This document shows, one piece after another, positions 24,242 through 38,300 of a stretch of 64,000 nucleotides of DNA. Under the pieces are notes generated by a model. That model saw only the letters and a list, made by a program, of their open reading frames with translations. It was not told the origin of the DNA and made no database searches. The position numbers were made by a program, and so were the translations under genes. Position 1 is the stretch's first letter. Every line of letters starts with the position of its first letter. The stretch comes from Caenorhabditis remanei (lineage: Eukaryota; Nematoda; Chromadorea; Rhabditida; Rhabditidae): NCBI RefSeq assembly GCF_010183535.1, contig NC_071329.1, positions 11,718,001 to 11,782,000 of the forward strand. The letters are read 5' to 3'.

Positions 24242-26170
24242 TCAGGCAGTTCTTGCTGTCAAGGTTTTGGCCGAACCGCGGAGAGGAGTTTCACATCCAT
24301 CTGGGGATTGTTTTTCTGAAAATTTATTGAGATTATTTAGAAATTTAGGATTTTGAACGTGTATTTCAGATAATTAAAAGTCAGAGAGTCAAGATAAATT
24401 CTATTAACTGTGAAGGTTTTTTAAAACTTCAAACCCAAAGCTCAATTAATATTTTTGGCTCTGATTGAAAAAAGTGTTTTCAGATTTCTGTTATCCCTTC
24501 TAAAAAAGCTAATGATGCTGCTTCGATCCAAATGCCCTTTTCTTTTGCTTTTCAAAGTTCTACGTGCTGAAATTGTTTTTCCTTCCTTGTTCCATTTGGT
24601 TCCAAACCCATCTTTTTCTACTTCATCCTCCCCAAATATTTTCACTCTATTTTATTCAATTTCAACTCACTCGACAAAGACATCTCTTCGGAATGAACCA
24701 TTTTGAACATTCGAAATGTTCTCGCTCGAAATTCTTTGTTCAATGCCAAATACACAAAGAAATGTATTCCACTGTTAATCGTTTGCATCCAATACGCCGG
24801 TTTTGACAGACTGTCACTCACCTAGAACAAGACAATTTAAGAAGAACACTTTTTTGGTTTCGAGAAAAAAAAGACTCACCTTTTCTACATATAATTGGAA
24901 TAGTGCAATAGTATTTGGAAGGGAAACAAGAAGTGTCGAAAGGACAGAAATAAGCAAGTAATACCGAATCACATTCACTTGTCGCTGCATTCTTGGTCTG
25001 GAAATAATTTTAATTCCAAAATTTTCGAATTTCGTGTCACTCACTGCGTCTTGGAAAGTCTCAAAGCTTTGAAGTAAGCGGCTGTTGCGAAAATAGTACT
25101 TGCCACGTTGCAAGTGATATTACAGCAGTAAATGAACGTTCCGAATCCTTCTCCAAATGCTGCTTTCCTTCCACAATAGAAACTTGTGAGATGATTTTCA
25201 GTGAAAGCGAGATAAAAGGCAACACAGATGGAAACAAAAACAAAGAGAAGACTGATTCCAGGGACCACGAGGTATCTGAAAAATAAAACTAGATGATATT
25301 TTCCAAGACGATAACTCACTTCACAGCTTTTCCATCAACTGAAAATCTGTAGAAAATAGGGAATAGGATGGCAACGAGTCGTTCGACACCCATCCAGAAT
25401 GTGGAGACTGGGATCAGAATATCTCCTGAAAAAGGATTTTGATTAACTGAATTATCTTCTTTTTCCATTGTTGATTCTATTCTGATTCTATTCTCTATAA
25501 ATTCCACGTCACTTTGATCGGAAGTAAGACTCCTCTCAGTTTTTCCTCCATCTTCCTCTATTCGGGTGTCATATTGCAATAAAGAGTACACCCACGGATC
25601 GACGTCTTCACGCCGCAAACAAAACGACCCTCATGATCGAAGCATATGATACAGAGAGATTGAAACTAACCGATGAGTTTCAGAATGAGCCATGGTTCAA
25701 TGGCACATTCAAATGAAGTTCGAACTGGAAGAGTCATTGTTCGAATTGCAGTTGAATACAGTTCGATTCGATTGAGACCAGTCAACACGATGGCCATACT
25801 GTTGATGAGATCACCCACGTTGAGAAGAATTAGTAACTGAAAAAGATTAGTGAGTGGAACTTTAGAAGGTCGGGGATCCATCTTTTTTCAAAAACATTGT
25901 AATACGAGCTAATTTGTAAAAAATAACAGTGTAGTGAACTTCTATCTTTCTTCTTTTCAATCTCTCCATTTTCTAATTTCATTTTATATCTTGATAATTT
26001 TTTACCACATATCGTGTCCTAAAAGGTCGATAGCTGATGAAGATAATGATGAGAAGAGTGTTGACCAATGTAGAAATTGCACCAAGTGATGTATTGACAA
26101 TATGATAAGTTATAAGATCTTCGAATCCATGTGTAACCGACGTGTTCACCGTCTCATTACGGGTGAACAT
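24242..26170 (-). CDS. Nematode serpentine receptor (rhodopsin-like, Srsx-like chemoreceptor)
   Basis: Seven exons: 26006-26170, 25671-25836, 25320-25425, 25045-25275, 24880-24997, 24671-24821 and 24242-24315. They total 336 aa in frame. The last exon was found by phase: the donor CGA|GTGAGTTG at 24671 joins AAAAACAATCC at 24315, giving a tail ending RGSAKTLTARTA. If that intron is retained, the frame stops at 24642 instead. Seven helices are visible. Marks: NTSLGAISTLVNTLLIIIF (TM1), LLILLNVGDLIN (TM2), MGVERLVAILFP after TM3 (ER in place of DRY), a pair of cysteines around the second extracellular loop, and NSGIHFFVYLALNKEFR (TM7, NPxxY-like). The N-terminus has three NxT/S sites. Class A features with short loops fit nematode chemoreceptors, and the exact subfamily is uncertain. 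Such genes act in sensory neurons. Confidence 0.8.
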
Positions 26171-29100
26171 GACGGGAAGAGATGAGATGGTAATCTGATA
26201 AATTGATGAGGTTGGTGATGGGACAAAGAAGTGAAAAGACAAAAGAATGAAACGACGACGAAAAACGACTCTGGAATGATTTATGACAATGGTGAAAGAA
26301 AGCGAAGGAGAAGAGGGAATGGATTATACAAATATGGACTTTTTCTTTGGGACGTCGTCTTCGCCAACTCTTCTCTTGGCTCCCCCTCCTCCTTGTCGCA
26401 AGTCATTGTTGTGGGAGCTGAGAGCTACATGAGAGGAAGAAAAAAGGAGGAAGAAGAAAAGGTTTTTTGTGTGAGAATGGGCACGAGGTGACATGGGACG
26501 GACGCTTGGAACAAAATGGAGACTTCATTCAAGAGTATATTTTTCAAAAAAGGCTCATTTATTTGAGTTTGTAGACTCTTGAATATAGATATCGGGAGTG
26601 CTGTTGTCAAGAATTTTAAGATTTATGATAACGGAATTCTGAAGTCGGCACGATATAAGGAATAAGAGGATGATGGTAAAGAACAAAAATGATTCGTTTT
26701 TGAATTCCAGTTCAAAAACTATGGTCATACGAAGTTCTGCATCCCATAATTTGTTACAGTATCCTCAATTCCCCAGCTCCCCATTTTCTTCTACGAATGC
26801 CCTTCTTATGTCGAGCAACGGAACATATCCGTTCCTTCTGCCAACTGTTTCTATGCTTAAATCCAATCAATCTTACACTCCCCATCATCTCTATTTTTGG
26901 GATCAATTGAGAGTCGAAGGGACAGCGAAAAATTGGTGGGCAGTAGCGGCAATTAGCTATTTCATCGACCAGTTTCAGCGACCAAAAAACAACGGAGACG
27001 ATGAAAAAAATGAAGAAGAGGTGACAGCTATTTGGTGTCTTCTGAAGGTGTATCGAATAATAAAAATTATGATGAGGTGGGAGGAGAAGGCTGGAAATGG
27101 TCCCAATAGACAACATGATTAATACTGATCTCTTGTTGTTGGAACACTTTTTGGAAGGAACAGCTAGGGAAAAAGGAGAAGAAAGGAAAGAAGAAGAAGA
27201 CACTGGATTACGGTAGTTAGTTGACAAATCTAGAAATATCAAACAGCTGAAAACTTGTTGTCCGTATCTATATATGTATACATAACCGGATGTTTCCATG
27301 TTTTGAAATGCTCTCTCTTCTGAAAATATGAATGTTGTCTAGTTGTAAATATCTCCTATTTATATTCATTACATTGATCTTTGAGTCATTAAAATTTTAT
27401 GAAAATTAAATAGAGTATGACCGCAGCATGACCTCTCTTCTTTCGGAGGCCTCATGGTTTTCAGAAGAGGTCACCAATTCTAAAGAGAAGGCATATTGAC
27501 ATTCAAAATAACTGTCTGTCTGCAAAAAATCAGAATGAGTTCTCAGAAGGCAAAAATGAATTCAAAAACAGAAGGTTCCTGAAAAATAAAATAGAAGAAA
27601 GGAAAGACAAAGAGAGAAGCGTTTTCCTTCGTTTTCATCTGAATCTCGACATGGAAAAATAACGGAAAAAGGCAAGTAAGATGATACTTTTTTGCACCAA
27701 ACTGCCTTTTTGAGGTTTATTTCATTCTGGGATTGCGTGTTTGATGAAAAGATAATCAGTGTGAAAAGGACTACTTTCGTGGAGGTAAATATAAAAACAC
27801 GTCATTCATTCAGAAATTGGAAACATTTTGGGAGAGAAGTTGTCTTTTTTTAAAGACTCCTGCCTGTTCAGAGACCTTTCTACTTTTCAAAGGACACATT
27901 CAAAATGGACGATTCACTTGGAAACACTCTTTAAAAGAGAAAGAAAAAAGCTCATGAGAACAGCTCAAAAAGTCTCAAAAACGAGAGAAAACTGAAACGA
28001 GAAACGATTGAACTTCCGTCCGAATGTGCATACAGAATGAGGCACCTCCCCCACACAAATTCTGGTTTTTCTCTCTTCTCCTGGGGGTTTTTGGGAATGA
28101 CGCAGGTGGTTTAGAGGTAGAAACAACAAATGATTGCGTCTAGAATAATGTTTCTGTGAGAATTGTACTTTTGAATCACTGAATCAGTGAAAGAGTAGTC
28201 AACGTCCCCGTGGAATAAGTGATCGTTAACATAGTGATCACTGATTTCTATTCACATTCAGCAGGAAGTAGATGGAGTTGCTATACTAAGAAATTAGGAA
28301 GCTGTAGAACTCGCTTCGTGGAACTTTTGAATCAGCTATTGAAACGACTCAGATCTTTGGCTTGACAAGAGAACTCACAAATTTGAGTTTGGGATTCTTA
28401 TAACTCGGGGTCTTTCTATAAAGATTTTAACTTGAAACCGCATTTAGAATACCCACAACTTCAGCTTTCCAGTCTTCTAAATTACATCTGAGAGACCCTT
28501 TTCTAGATAAAGAACTTCACGATGTTCGTCTAATCTTCATCTTCCAACTTTGTTTTCTTCCGTGTTTTCATATCTCGATTCTATTCATAGAAATAATCTT
28601 TGAGCAATCGAAACTTTTCTCAAATTGAATAAAACCTAACTAACCTTACCTCGTTAACTCGGAAATTTTTCATGAAAGATCTTTGTAAGTGATAAATTCA
28701 TGAATCAACAAGACGTCATTTTCACTAATTGAGCTATGAGCAATACAAGTCAATGATCACTGTATTCTAAACCTTTTCTCGTGATTTTGTTTCTCATATT
28801 CCTCTCCAAAAATCACAAAGATGAATCAAGAGCACTCCGGTGCAAAATGACACCAAACTGGATATATGAGGTGCTAGAAAGAACAGAAAAAGGGAAAAGA
28901 CATCTATGAGAATCCCAGGAAATCCCCCCTTTCGAAAGGAATAGAAACCTGAGAATGTGTTTATATATGTAGCCAGCTTTCTGCCTTAATGAACGAGAGG
29001 GACGGATTCGGAAGGGAGAAGGAAGAAAGACTAAGAGATCGTCGGCCTCCCAGCTTCTTCTTCGTTTTTTACTCTATCTCAGACATGTTTGACGACTACA

Positions 29101-32100
29101 AGAAGGGGAGCCCAAGAATTAATTGGAAGCTGCAAATCGGGGAATAAAAGGTGTTTGGTCACCCTACGTGAAGTTTCCATTTCTGTCTCCGACCACGTCG
29201 CAGATATTTTTTTTCGAAAGACAAAGTTTCCAGTTGTTTTTCGGGAAGCTATGAAATAGAGGGGGAGGATCGAGAGGAAGAGAGGGAAATTGAAAATTGA
29301 CGAGGAATCTAATTCGAACCGCAAATAAAATTGGCAGCAACTTTCTGTGCCAAACTCTTCTTTTTCACCACTTGGGACCGCCTATCTGGAGGCAAAAAAC
29401 GGACTTCCCAAGAGGGTAATCAATTGTAGAAGGGTCACAAGAGGTTCCTAATTAGAGATTCTGTAAACATATTCAATTGGGAAAAATGACTCGTGGTCAA
29501 GTCTTCTGGAGATTCTGAAGACAATAAGACAACAAGGTTCACAGAATAGAATGAAGAACTCGAGAAACTAACGTTGATAACGAAGAACTCGCATATTTTG
29601 TTCTGATGGTCTTGAGAGAAGCCACTCATATTCAACAATCAAATACTATAGTTGACGCTTTTACTTCAAAAGAAGCTCTATGTTCATGACATATTTGTCC
29701 TGAAAAGAGTGATAGCTGGGAGTAAATATGTCCGTTTGGAAGCCCTTCTGAAAATGAAACTTTTGTTCTTCTCTTTTTGGGAAAACACCAAACAAACTGA
29801 ACATCTGAGATGAGCAGGTGAAAATGGAAACCAGTTTTAATTTGAGATGTCGTCTAGAACCTTGAACCCTGACTTTTAAAGCAAACAGAATCTCGAAATA
29901 AATCGGATTCCTAGAAGAGGAGAAGTGGAACAAAAAGTCCAGCAAACTTTGTTTCTTTATTGTTTTTTCTTTTCTGTCCTCCGAGCACTTGCGGGGATGA
30001 AAAAGGAACAAAAGGTAGAAAAAGATGAATGAGGTCATTTGTCTAAATTCAGAGAAGATTCAGAAGACCGCCTTGAAGGCAAAGCAAGTAGTGTTGTTGT
30101 TTACAAATGGGTGAGCAATCGGAAAATAGATTCTCCCTTCATCTGATGTCCATCTTCTTTTTTTCTTTCGGCTTCTGACCATAATTGCCACGATTAAGTA
30201 TAATAAAAGCAGCGGAGGAAGCACGGAATATTGGCTATCTATTTTTTCTTTGTCTTGTGAAAAAATATTTTCTTGGAAAAGATGAATTCGATTTTGGCCA
30301 GTCTGGCGCATCAAAAGTGTTCCAGAAAGATGTGACAAAAAGAAACCAGAAACACAAAGAAGAAGGGGGATCCCACGGAATGAGCAACGATGAAAATTGA
30401 GATTTTGTTCTAGAAAAGAGATGTATTGTAGTTAGTACTAATGCTCCAATTTTATGAAGAAGCCCCTGTGGTTGGATAGAGTACATTAGTTTGATTAATA
30501 CAAATGAATCAGGAAGAAGAAAAGAATGAGAAAATGAAAAAAGGCACTGACAAACAAAACTCGAAATGCAATTTGAATTCCAAGAAACACGCGAACGTGC
30601 CGTCTTTCTTGCCTTTTCGATGCGATGCCCGCAGGCCATAAAATGAGAAAAACTGACGGAATGATTATGATGGATTCGAGTTCGAAAAAGAAAAAGAAAT
30701 AGAGAAGAGAAAGAAGAAGAAGAACACAACTGTACTCTTCCAAAACGATGATGATGATGATGACGGGAAATTGAAAAATAAAGTATCGGATCGGTAAAAG
30801 TTAGGAAGAGCACGAGGCCGGAAGCATTCCGAACGCATGACTTTATACGTAACAGGAAGAAACATCAGTTGATCATTTTAACCGAAACGTTCGAATGATT
30901 CTAGTGGTCTTAAGTGAGAGGATCTACTTAAAAAAACATATGATATGGATAGACTCATCGGAGGTAATTGTGTTCTCAATTCAAACTATAATGGAGGAAA
31001 CCAGGAACTCAAAATGATGTGTTTTTTTCTAGAATTTGGTCACGAATGCATGCATAAAAAGCGGCTTCAAAGAAACTAGGAAGTAGAATTTAGGTTAAAT
31101 TTTTTGAAAATCTAGATTAGTGTCTGTTTGACTCGGCCAGTCCTGTAACAATATATTTTCAACTGACGGAAAACAATGTAACGAAGACCGTTGTTGCCTA
31201 AAATCAACACTGACTTTCAAGAACTCATCTCGTTACTCGTGCTCCAGAATTCACAACGACAGACAACGCATGTCAGAGTACATCAAATCAGTTCTACAAT
31301 TGACTTGATTCGACGTGGGACCAAAAAAAGAAGAAGAAGAAGGGAGAAGAATATGAAAAAAGAAATGTTCATCATCCAAAAGTACCACATGATTTTCTCT
31401 CCCATCATGTCTTTCTCAATCTAATCCAATTCTGCAAGATTCGCTCCGCCCATTTTCCCATCCTACTTCTGACTAAAAGACTAAAGTAGATACGAAATAT
31501 GTGAAAATGAATAAATTTGGGTAACTGAGAGACTTCTGGAGTGTCAAAAATAAGAAAAAGTTGGAAGGCATTGTGTTGGGTGGTGACTCGTACCCCGCCA
31601 ATTCCCGCATACATTTCCGTAGAGCCGTTTAGTTTTTTGTCGATAAACGGCTGTTCAATTATTATTGAGAAGAAGACGAAGAAGGGGATGATTGGATAGA
31701 GAATAAAAAGAACTTTCCGTTGCGGAAACAGTCAATTTCCGGTTGGTATAATGTCTGAAGAGTTTGTGGAAAAGAGAAAATTCTTTAGATTTTTTGTGGA
31801 AAAAAGAGTAATGAGAATTTCTATCCGTTGTCTAGTCTTCACTGAATCATTTCTGAGGATTGAAATTCAGAGATTTTTGATGATGGATATTGCCCTTCCG
31901 ATGAAAAAAAAAGAGAACTCCAGCTGACGAAGGGATCACAGAAAAATGAAATTTGGTGGCTCAATGGATTGAAATGTGAAATTGTATACTGAGTCAGAAT
32001 GTATTTGAATGCCGAATGAAATTATATTTTTTGTACAAATAATCCGTTTTGATATTTCAGAAACCAGCATCAAAAAAAGAAATCGTTCTGAAGGACTGAA

Positions 32101-32463
32101 TAGGAGAATATCTGGATTAAGGGTATAGAGAAGATTACGGTAGTTCTTAGTTCAAGAAATGTTTACTGAAGAGAGATTTCTTGGAGACATCAATGAGTAA
32201 ATATGAGGTGTAGTTTCAATTCCAGAGAATGTTTATGCAAATGCAAAAAAATCTTATGGAACCGATCTGAGAACACTAAAAACTAGAGATCTATGGTGAT
32301 CTACGATGTAGAGTGAACTACAAATAGAGATGCAGCAAGTTGCATTTTTGAAAAACAAGTAAACCAAACTCAAAACTATTTGAGTACGTATCCCACACAC
32401 AAATTCGGTTTATGAGCTCTTCATTTGGTTGAAATTTTTCAGTGAAAGGATACGCCTGGCACG
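26171..32463. other. 6.3 kb gene desert, purine-rich on the + strand
   Basis: No exon with protein-family character or consistent splice context was found. As in the 9.4-17 kb desert, the + strand is rich in GAA/AGAAAA, and the region lies directly upstream of a minus-strand receptor gene. Longer frames (26754-27299 and 30235-30813, both minus) are Ser/Phe/Leu-rich composition artefacts. A regulatory region or long 5' intron of the receptor is the likeliest reading. Confidence 0.5.
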
Positions 32464-32733
32464 ATGGCGACGTCGCGTCGACAAGACGGCCACGACTATG
32501 AGTCCAATAATTATCATCTTGGCGAGGCGGGAGAAGAGGAGGACCACGAAAAAGATGAAAATCCCTCCTGGAAGACATCAAAAACCAGTCGGGAGTCCGC
32601 TTATTACTATGCAAATCGGCTTACTCATCATCTCAACTTTGAACTTTTCATCAAAGCATATGACTATTGGGAGATACTGGATAGGTGGAAAAAATGGAAA
32701 CATTTGATAGGTATCGGGGGCGGCAATAGGTGA
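32464..32733 (+). CDS. Possible small acidic protein, uncertain
   Basis: It is a single open frame of 89 aa, 21 bp after a good acceptor (AAATTTTTCAG), so trans-splicing could deliver the start. The composition looks protein-like: Asp/Glu/His-rich first half (GEAGEEEDHEKDENPSW), then Tyr/Trp/Lys-rich (FELFIKAYDYWEILDRWKKW). I do not recognise it. The + strand here also has an overlapping frame of similar length, so it may be chance. It lies just downstream of the TEX264-like gene on the other strand. Confidence 0.25.
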   Translation: MATSRRQDGHDYESNNYHLGEAGEEEDHEKDENPSWKTSKTSRESAYYYANRLTHHLNFELFIKAYDYWEILDRWKKWKHLIGIGGGNR

Positions 32734-32930
32734 TAAGAGGAGACTCAAGTGGCTATCAACGGAGGAAATGCACTCGAAAGGGAGTGCCGAGCTCGAGTTC
32801 GTTAACTTTAGTTTTTAGAAAAGTATCAAGATTTATCGTGGGAAAATGTTTGCAAACAGGTTATGGTAGCGTACACATAATCAAAAAAAGAAAGGCAGTT
32901 TGAGTGTGAATGGTCGTGCGAATGATTCCT

Positions 32931-33862
32931 TTATTTCTCCTCCTCTTGCTCTGTCTCTTCGGCTCCTTCTGGCTCGCTTTCACTATCCTCCTCAGATGAA
33001 TCGAATCTTTTTTTGGCGGCTTCACTTTCAAGCTGATCAATTGTCTGGTACTGAAAAAATATGGTTAATCAGTTTCAGAAATAAGTGTACATACGTCTTT
33101 CACGAGGAACTCATTGGCATCGTCCAGTGGAAAGATGACATCGATCTCGTTGTCAGTGTAGAACTCGACTGCGTAGGTTGTTTCAAGTTTGTTATCCTGA
33201 AAAAAAATGAACAATTTGAAAATTTGAGCGAGCAATACACGGCTTGTTCAAACAATACAGTGCACTTTTGCAAGCTGTTGTTCAAAAAGCTTTTCTGAGT
33301 CACCAATGTTCTCTTTTGTATCGATTGACGTCTACTAGCCGTTCTTTTTCTTCTCTATTTTACTCACAGTGATGTACTTTCTGATTGTGGAGTAGGTGAA
33401 CCAAACGAGAGCCAAGAACGATGCGAATCCTCCTGTAGATGGCTGAACAGCTTGAACTGCTCTCTCGACCTTTGGCATTACGAACTTCTCGAATCCATTA
33501 TCATGCAATTCCTTCGCATATTTCTCCTCATGAAGATCCTTTCCTTCGCTTCCGAAAACGACTCCGACAGCAGACTGAAGGAAGTGAGAATCAGTGGTTT
33601 CTGGGTTATCGTAGTAGATTCCGAAGTAAGTGACTGGAGATGGACTGGTTGACAGCACTTGTTTCGCTTCATCGATCACTTTCATTACATTCTGATATGG
33701 TCCGAGGTGATACTTGTAGTACACTGTCAACGGCTTATCAAGATGCTTTGGAGTGGTGGTAACCGATGGCTCAACAGTCACGAAGAATCCATTTTTGCGA
33801 AGAGTCAGGAAAATGTAGATTGCCCCGGCGACTAGCACCGCAATGAAAGCGAGTTCGAACAT
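32931..33862 (-). CDS. TEX264-like ER membrane protein (reticulophagy receptor family)
   Basis: Three exons: 33368-33862, 33095-33196 and 32931-33050, giving 238 aa. The start MFELAFIAVLVAGAIYIFL is a single N-terminal helix with a very short lumenal end. Residues ~35-175 form the GyrI-like domain of TEX264: LTVYYKYHLGPY matches the family VAYKFHMGxY, and FGIYYDNPETT matches VYYDNP. A second segment SFLALVWFTYSTIRKYIT follows. The C-terminal ~50 residues are highly acidic (DSSEEDSESEPEGAEETEQ) and presumably cytoplasmic. The family role is an ER-phagy receptor binding Atg8/LC3 through a LIR. Here YQTI, preceded by KD and followed by D, at the last exon junction is a plausible LIR; it is not at the same place as in the human protein. 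The function is inferred from family. Confidence 0.8.
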
Positions 33863-35379
33863 GGTTCTTGCCTGAAAAAATGGAATTTTGGGGAAACTGA
33901 CAGTACTCTACAGCTGATAAACGAACATGCAACGCAAGGAGAAGTAGAGAAACAAAAGGGCGGATTGGTGGTCAGGTGACCGATGGTCGGGGATAGTTGT
34001 GTTCTCCGATGTTTTTTTTAACAGTTGTGAGAACGAAGCAAAACAAAAGGAAGCAAAAATGAAAAAAAAAAGTAAAGACGGCGGTGAAGACAAAACTGTC
34101 AGCACTGGCCATCTCGGCCAAGGACAATTGTATACTTTTTGAAAGACGGGCTTCTATTCAAGACAATTTTTTAGCAACGAGAAGGTCAGATTTCATCGCG
34201 AAAGGGAAGGAAAGGTCAAATAGAAAGAGAGAGTGCGCGATGATCATCTATGAAACGTCTCGTCATTGGAATCAGAATTTGAAAATTAGTTTTGGCGCCT
34301 AGAAACTGCAACAACTATACTAGTAATTCTCGAGTTTAGTTTAGTCATTAACTGAAATTTTTGACTTTTTAACTTCTTCAATTCGGAAAAAAAGTTACCT
34401 AAAGAAGACAGTTTGTAAACATCTGAAAAGTAGAAAGAAGAAAGAAGAAAGAAGAAAAAGAAGAACTTCCATTATTATTCAGAAGAAATTGGCGTTGCTC
34501 ATGGACAAAAAAGAACTACGTGCATATCATAATGATCTTTTTGAAGTTAAGCAAGTCAATATTTACAATTCCATCGATCAGTTATGTATTTCGAAACGCA
34601 TTTTCGAGAAAATACGAAATGAAAAATTTTGGAAAACGTGTAATATTATATTTAGAAACAGATATTTCTAGATCACAACCGATCAACTTGAAAAAGCATT
34701 CCTAAATGTTAGATGAATGACCCTCACTTCGTAATACCATACCAGTAATGAAAAACACTGCGATAAATGAGAAACAAATGGGGTCGAGGCAGCAGAGGAA
34801 GAACTAGAAAAAACCAAAAACAGCGAGAGGTGGTGGTTGACGGCCGACACAAACATGAATGTTTACAAAATCGCCGCTTCGATTCTGTCTCTCCCGCAGA
34901 GAAACAGACGTTGAAATTTCAACTAAATGGTGTAGAAATTCGTAAAAATAGCAAGAAACAGACAGATGATGGGATGCGGAAAGTGCGGGGGAGAAGAGAA
35001 GGATGCGGAAAGCACACGGGAAGATAGAAGACGAACTTGTGTGCCACAAGACGGTGATCAGCTGACGACGGCGCGCGTCAAGATAGAGTTGAATATATTG
35101 AAGAGACGCGGACAATGAGGAGTAAAGTGGTACGGTTGTGTACACAGACAGAGAATGTTTGAAGAAGTACTGCAACTTTATATTGAAATCTGGTTATTCC
35201 TTCTGCTAAAGACAACTCACCGACGTTATCGAGCTGTGAAATCTTTAAAGTTACCAGAGACTGTTTGATTTATTGAATTGAGAGAGTACTCGTTTGTTTG
35301 TATCAGATCAATTGATGGGGGCAAGTCAGTGTATATACAGAAAACAGAAGTGAACAAATAAAACTAAAGAACGGAATCA
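33863..35379. other. Intergenic, 1.5 kb, no gene seen
   Basis: It is the upstream region of the TEX264-like gene and 3' flank of the flippase, both minus. A GAAGAAAGAAGAAA run lies near 34435. Open frames at 34767-35027 (+) and 34804-35175 (-) overlap on opposite strands and have no family resemblance. Confidence 0.45.
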
Positions 35380-38300
35380 TCATGAGCCTATTGATGCAGA
35401 GTTTAATGAAGATAGTAGGCACATTGAAGTGAATCTGGAATGGAATTAGATCTAGTTGTCTTCGAAATTCTACTGATTACCTTGGGCATAACGCCACAAT
35501 GACAGTGATGACTTGAGAATACCAAAACCGTGAATCTGCCATTGCATTCACTGGCATCCAAACTGGAGGATCAGGAATCATATAAGCACCGGGAGTGAGA
35601 CATTCAACGAAGAAATATGCGAATTGGAAAAATATAAATAGACAGAATAGTAGTACAAGACGCCAATGCCAATAGCGAACTTGAAGAGCTAGATGACCAG
35701 AATTGACCAGAATTGAACTCGTTGCTACATAGAAACCCATTTCCCATAGACTGGCAGTTGATCCGTAGAGAGTCTAAAAATGAAAAGTAGGAAACGAAAC
35801 TTTTAACAAAAAATACCAGATGTGCGACATAATAAATGACAGCAGCTTGATATATTCCATCAATCACATCTCGGAAGAAATGTTTCCACGTGTACAATTG
35901 ATTTTCTCTTCCAATAATATATCTTTCTGGCTTACTCATCAATGTTGCATCATCATAATCTTGGTCTAGAACTCCAACTACAACTGGTTGAACACTTGTG
36001 AATATAATAGGGTAGGTCACACCCCATATAGGATCAACGATGTTTGTTCCAGAAGCTCCGTTGAAAAATTGATAATAGAAAATTATGAATACTGCGTTCT
36101 GGAAGGATTTTGTAGAGCTCCAGAGTCGCGAAAAATCCAAAACTTACAGCGTTTTTATACAAAAAATACAAAAATGTATTAGCAAGCCGGTAGTAACTCC
36201 AATGTCCGTGAACAAGTAATAATCTCGACAAAAATTTAAATCGAGCAATTGCAAAATCACAAGCCATTGCTGCCTGTAATCCTTCTTTTCCAGCTATTCC
36301 AATTCCCACGTGAGCCGCCTGAATCATCGGGACGTCGTTAGCTCCATCTCCAATTGCCAAAACATTTCCTTTGATTTTCTTCTTTACAGTATTTACAATT
36401 GTTGCTTTCTCTGAGGGAGTCATCCGATAGCATAGAACTGTTTTTGCTCTGAAATTTAGAGAAATGTTTGTTTTTTAGTCCGCATTACTGACTTTTTTAA
36501 CGCCTCCATCAGATGTGAGTTTCCTTCTTGAGCTAATCGAATAGCAGCTGGAGACATTATGATATTCAGTCCAGCAGATTCACTTGCTTCTTCTGCATCA
36601 GCCTCGGTTTCAATTACTCTGAAATTTGTTTTACAATTACATAAAAACTCAGAAATAATTACTTCAATGGTCTCTGTGGATGAAATAATCCACTCGAGGT
36701 TGCAATATTCTGTGCAGTTTCCAGTTTGTCTCCAGTCAACACCCAAACTTGAATTCCAGCATTTCTCAAAGCACAAAGAGTTTCTGGAACACCATCTTGT
36801 AGCCTGTCTTCTATTCCAGTTACACCCGAGAGTCTCAAATTGTTTTCCAATTCATCTGCTTTCTCAGACAACATTTTCTCTCGTTCAGTTGATGCATCTT
36901 CCATTAACTGAAAATTAAAATTAGGAAGAAAAAGAAAAAGATTTTTACAAATTTATATGAATGCAAGAAGTCGTCAAACTCTTCTTGTGGAATATATTTC
37001 ATTGCAAAACAGAGAGTTCTCAATCCTTTCTTCGCGTAACCATCCAAATGAGACTGAATAGTTTGAACCCTTTTGTCAGCTGAGCTTTCGGGTGTTAGCC
37101 TAAAAAATGATCCAAGTTTATTTTGCATTTGAAAAAAACTCGTAGGATTACCTAGAAAGGACAGCAGAATCAGCTCCTTTACAGTACATCAGTGGTCCTT
37201 TCGGAGAGTTTACTATCACTGACATCCGTTTTCTTGTTGCATCAAATGGAAGTGCTAACAGTAATTCATATCTTTTCTCAGCTTTTTCGGGAGTTGAGAT
37301 AGTGATACTAGTTGCTGCTCTTTCCAGAAGAACATAATTATAAAGGGCAGCCCCTTCAATCAATGCCAACTCATCCGGACTTTCTGCTTCATATGGATTC
37401 AAAGCTTGTTGTTTGAATGAGATCAATCGTTTTCTTACAGGGATTCTGAAAATGAATGGGGAAAACACCTTCAATATAAAAATCACAACTTACATATCCG
37501 AAATTGGTCTCAAAATACTTCTTCGAACTACAGTAGAAAGCTTTCTTGAAAAAGAAGAAAGAGAAGAAAGTGGCCGATAGATTGGAGAAGTTGGAGTTGC
37601 AGTTTCTGGAGAATCTCTCAGAGATGGAGATATATCAGGGATTGGTGATTCTGTTGGTGTATCTTCCTCTACAATTACTGTCAGTCGATCATCTAATTTG
37701 ATTGTAGATGGTAGTCCAAGCCTTCAAAGAAAAAAAACAATTGCCAACATTGCAATAATTTATCACGTGAACTCTAACATTTTATAAAACAAAAACCATG
37801 AAGTTTTTCAATATTAACGTGAATTGTTCTCTTATCTCTCTAGAGATCTAGAGCAAAGATTTGTGGCAAAGACAATCGATGCGTATAAAAGAAGGAGAAT
37901 CCGACAGAAAACCCATCGAGTTGAACTCAATCAAAACAATGCCATGGCTCAATCCGTCCCACCAGGAGACATCCAAACCCAACCCAACGCCAAGATCGTC
38001 TTCAATGCCCCGTACGACGACAAGCACACCTACCACATCAAGGTGATCAACTCGTCTGCTCGCCGTATTGGATACGGAATCAAGACGACCAACATGAAGA
38101 GACTCGGAGTTGATCCACCATGTGGAGTCCTCGACCCAAAGGAGGCTGTCCTTCTTGCCGTCTCTTGCGATGCTTTCGCTTTCGGACAAGAGGTAAGAAA
38201 CATTCGCAAGAATGGACACTGAGATTGCAGAGGCAGTGCTCTGTATCCAACATTATGGATGGCATTCAACTATAAGAATCTCTTTTTCAGGACACCAACA

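Noticed and set aside
25426..25670. Open minus-strand stretch between two receptor exons, possibly coding
   Set aside because: It would insert a hydrophilic segment between TM2 and TM3. The donor at 25671 and acceptor at 25426 join in phase and restore a normal receptor, so it is read as an intron.
26754..27299. 181-aa minus-strand open frame
   Set aside because: It is a composition artefact of the second purine-rich desert, overlapped by a 150-aa frame on the other strand.
30235..30813. 192-aa minus-strand open frame with hydrophobic runs
   Set aside because: Its Phe/Ser-rich runs mirror GAA-rich DNA. There are no receptor motifs such as DRY or NPxxY and no introns with good sites.
37848..38219. 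123-aa minus-strand frame inside the flippase intron
   Set aside because: It is the antisense shadow of the MSP gene.
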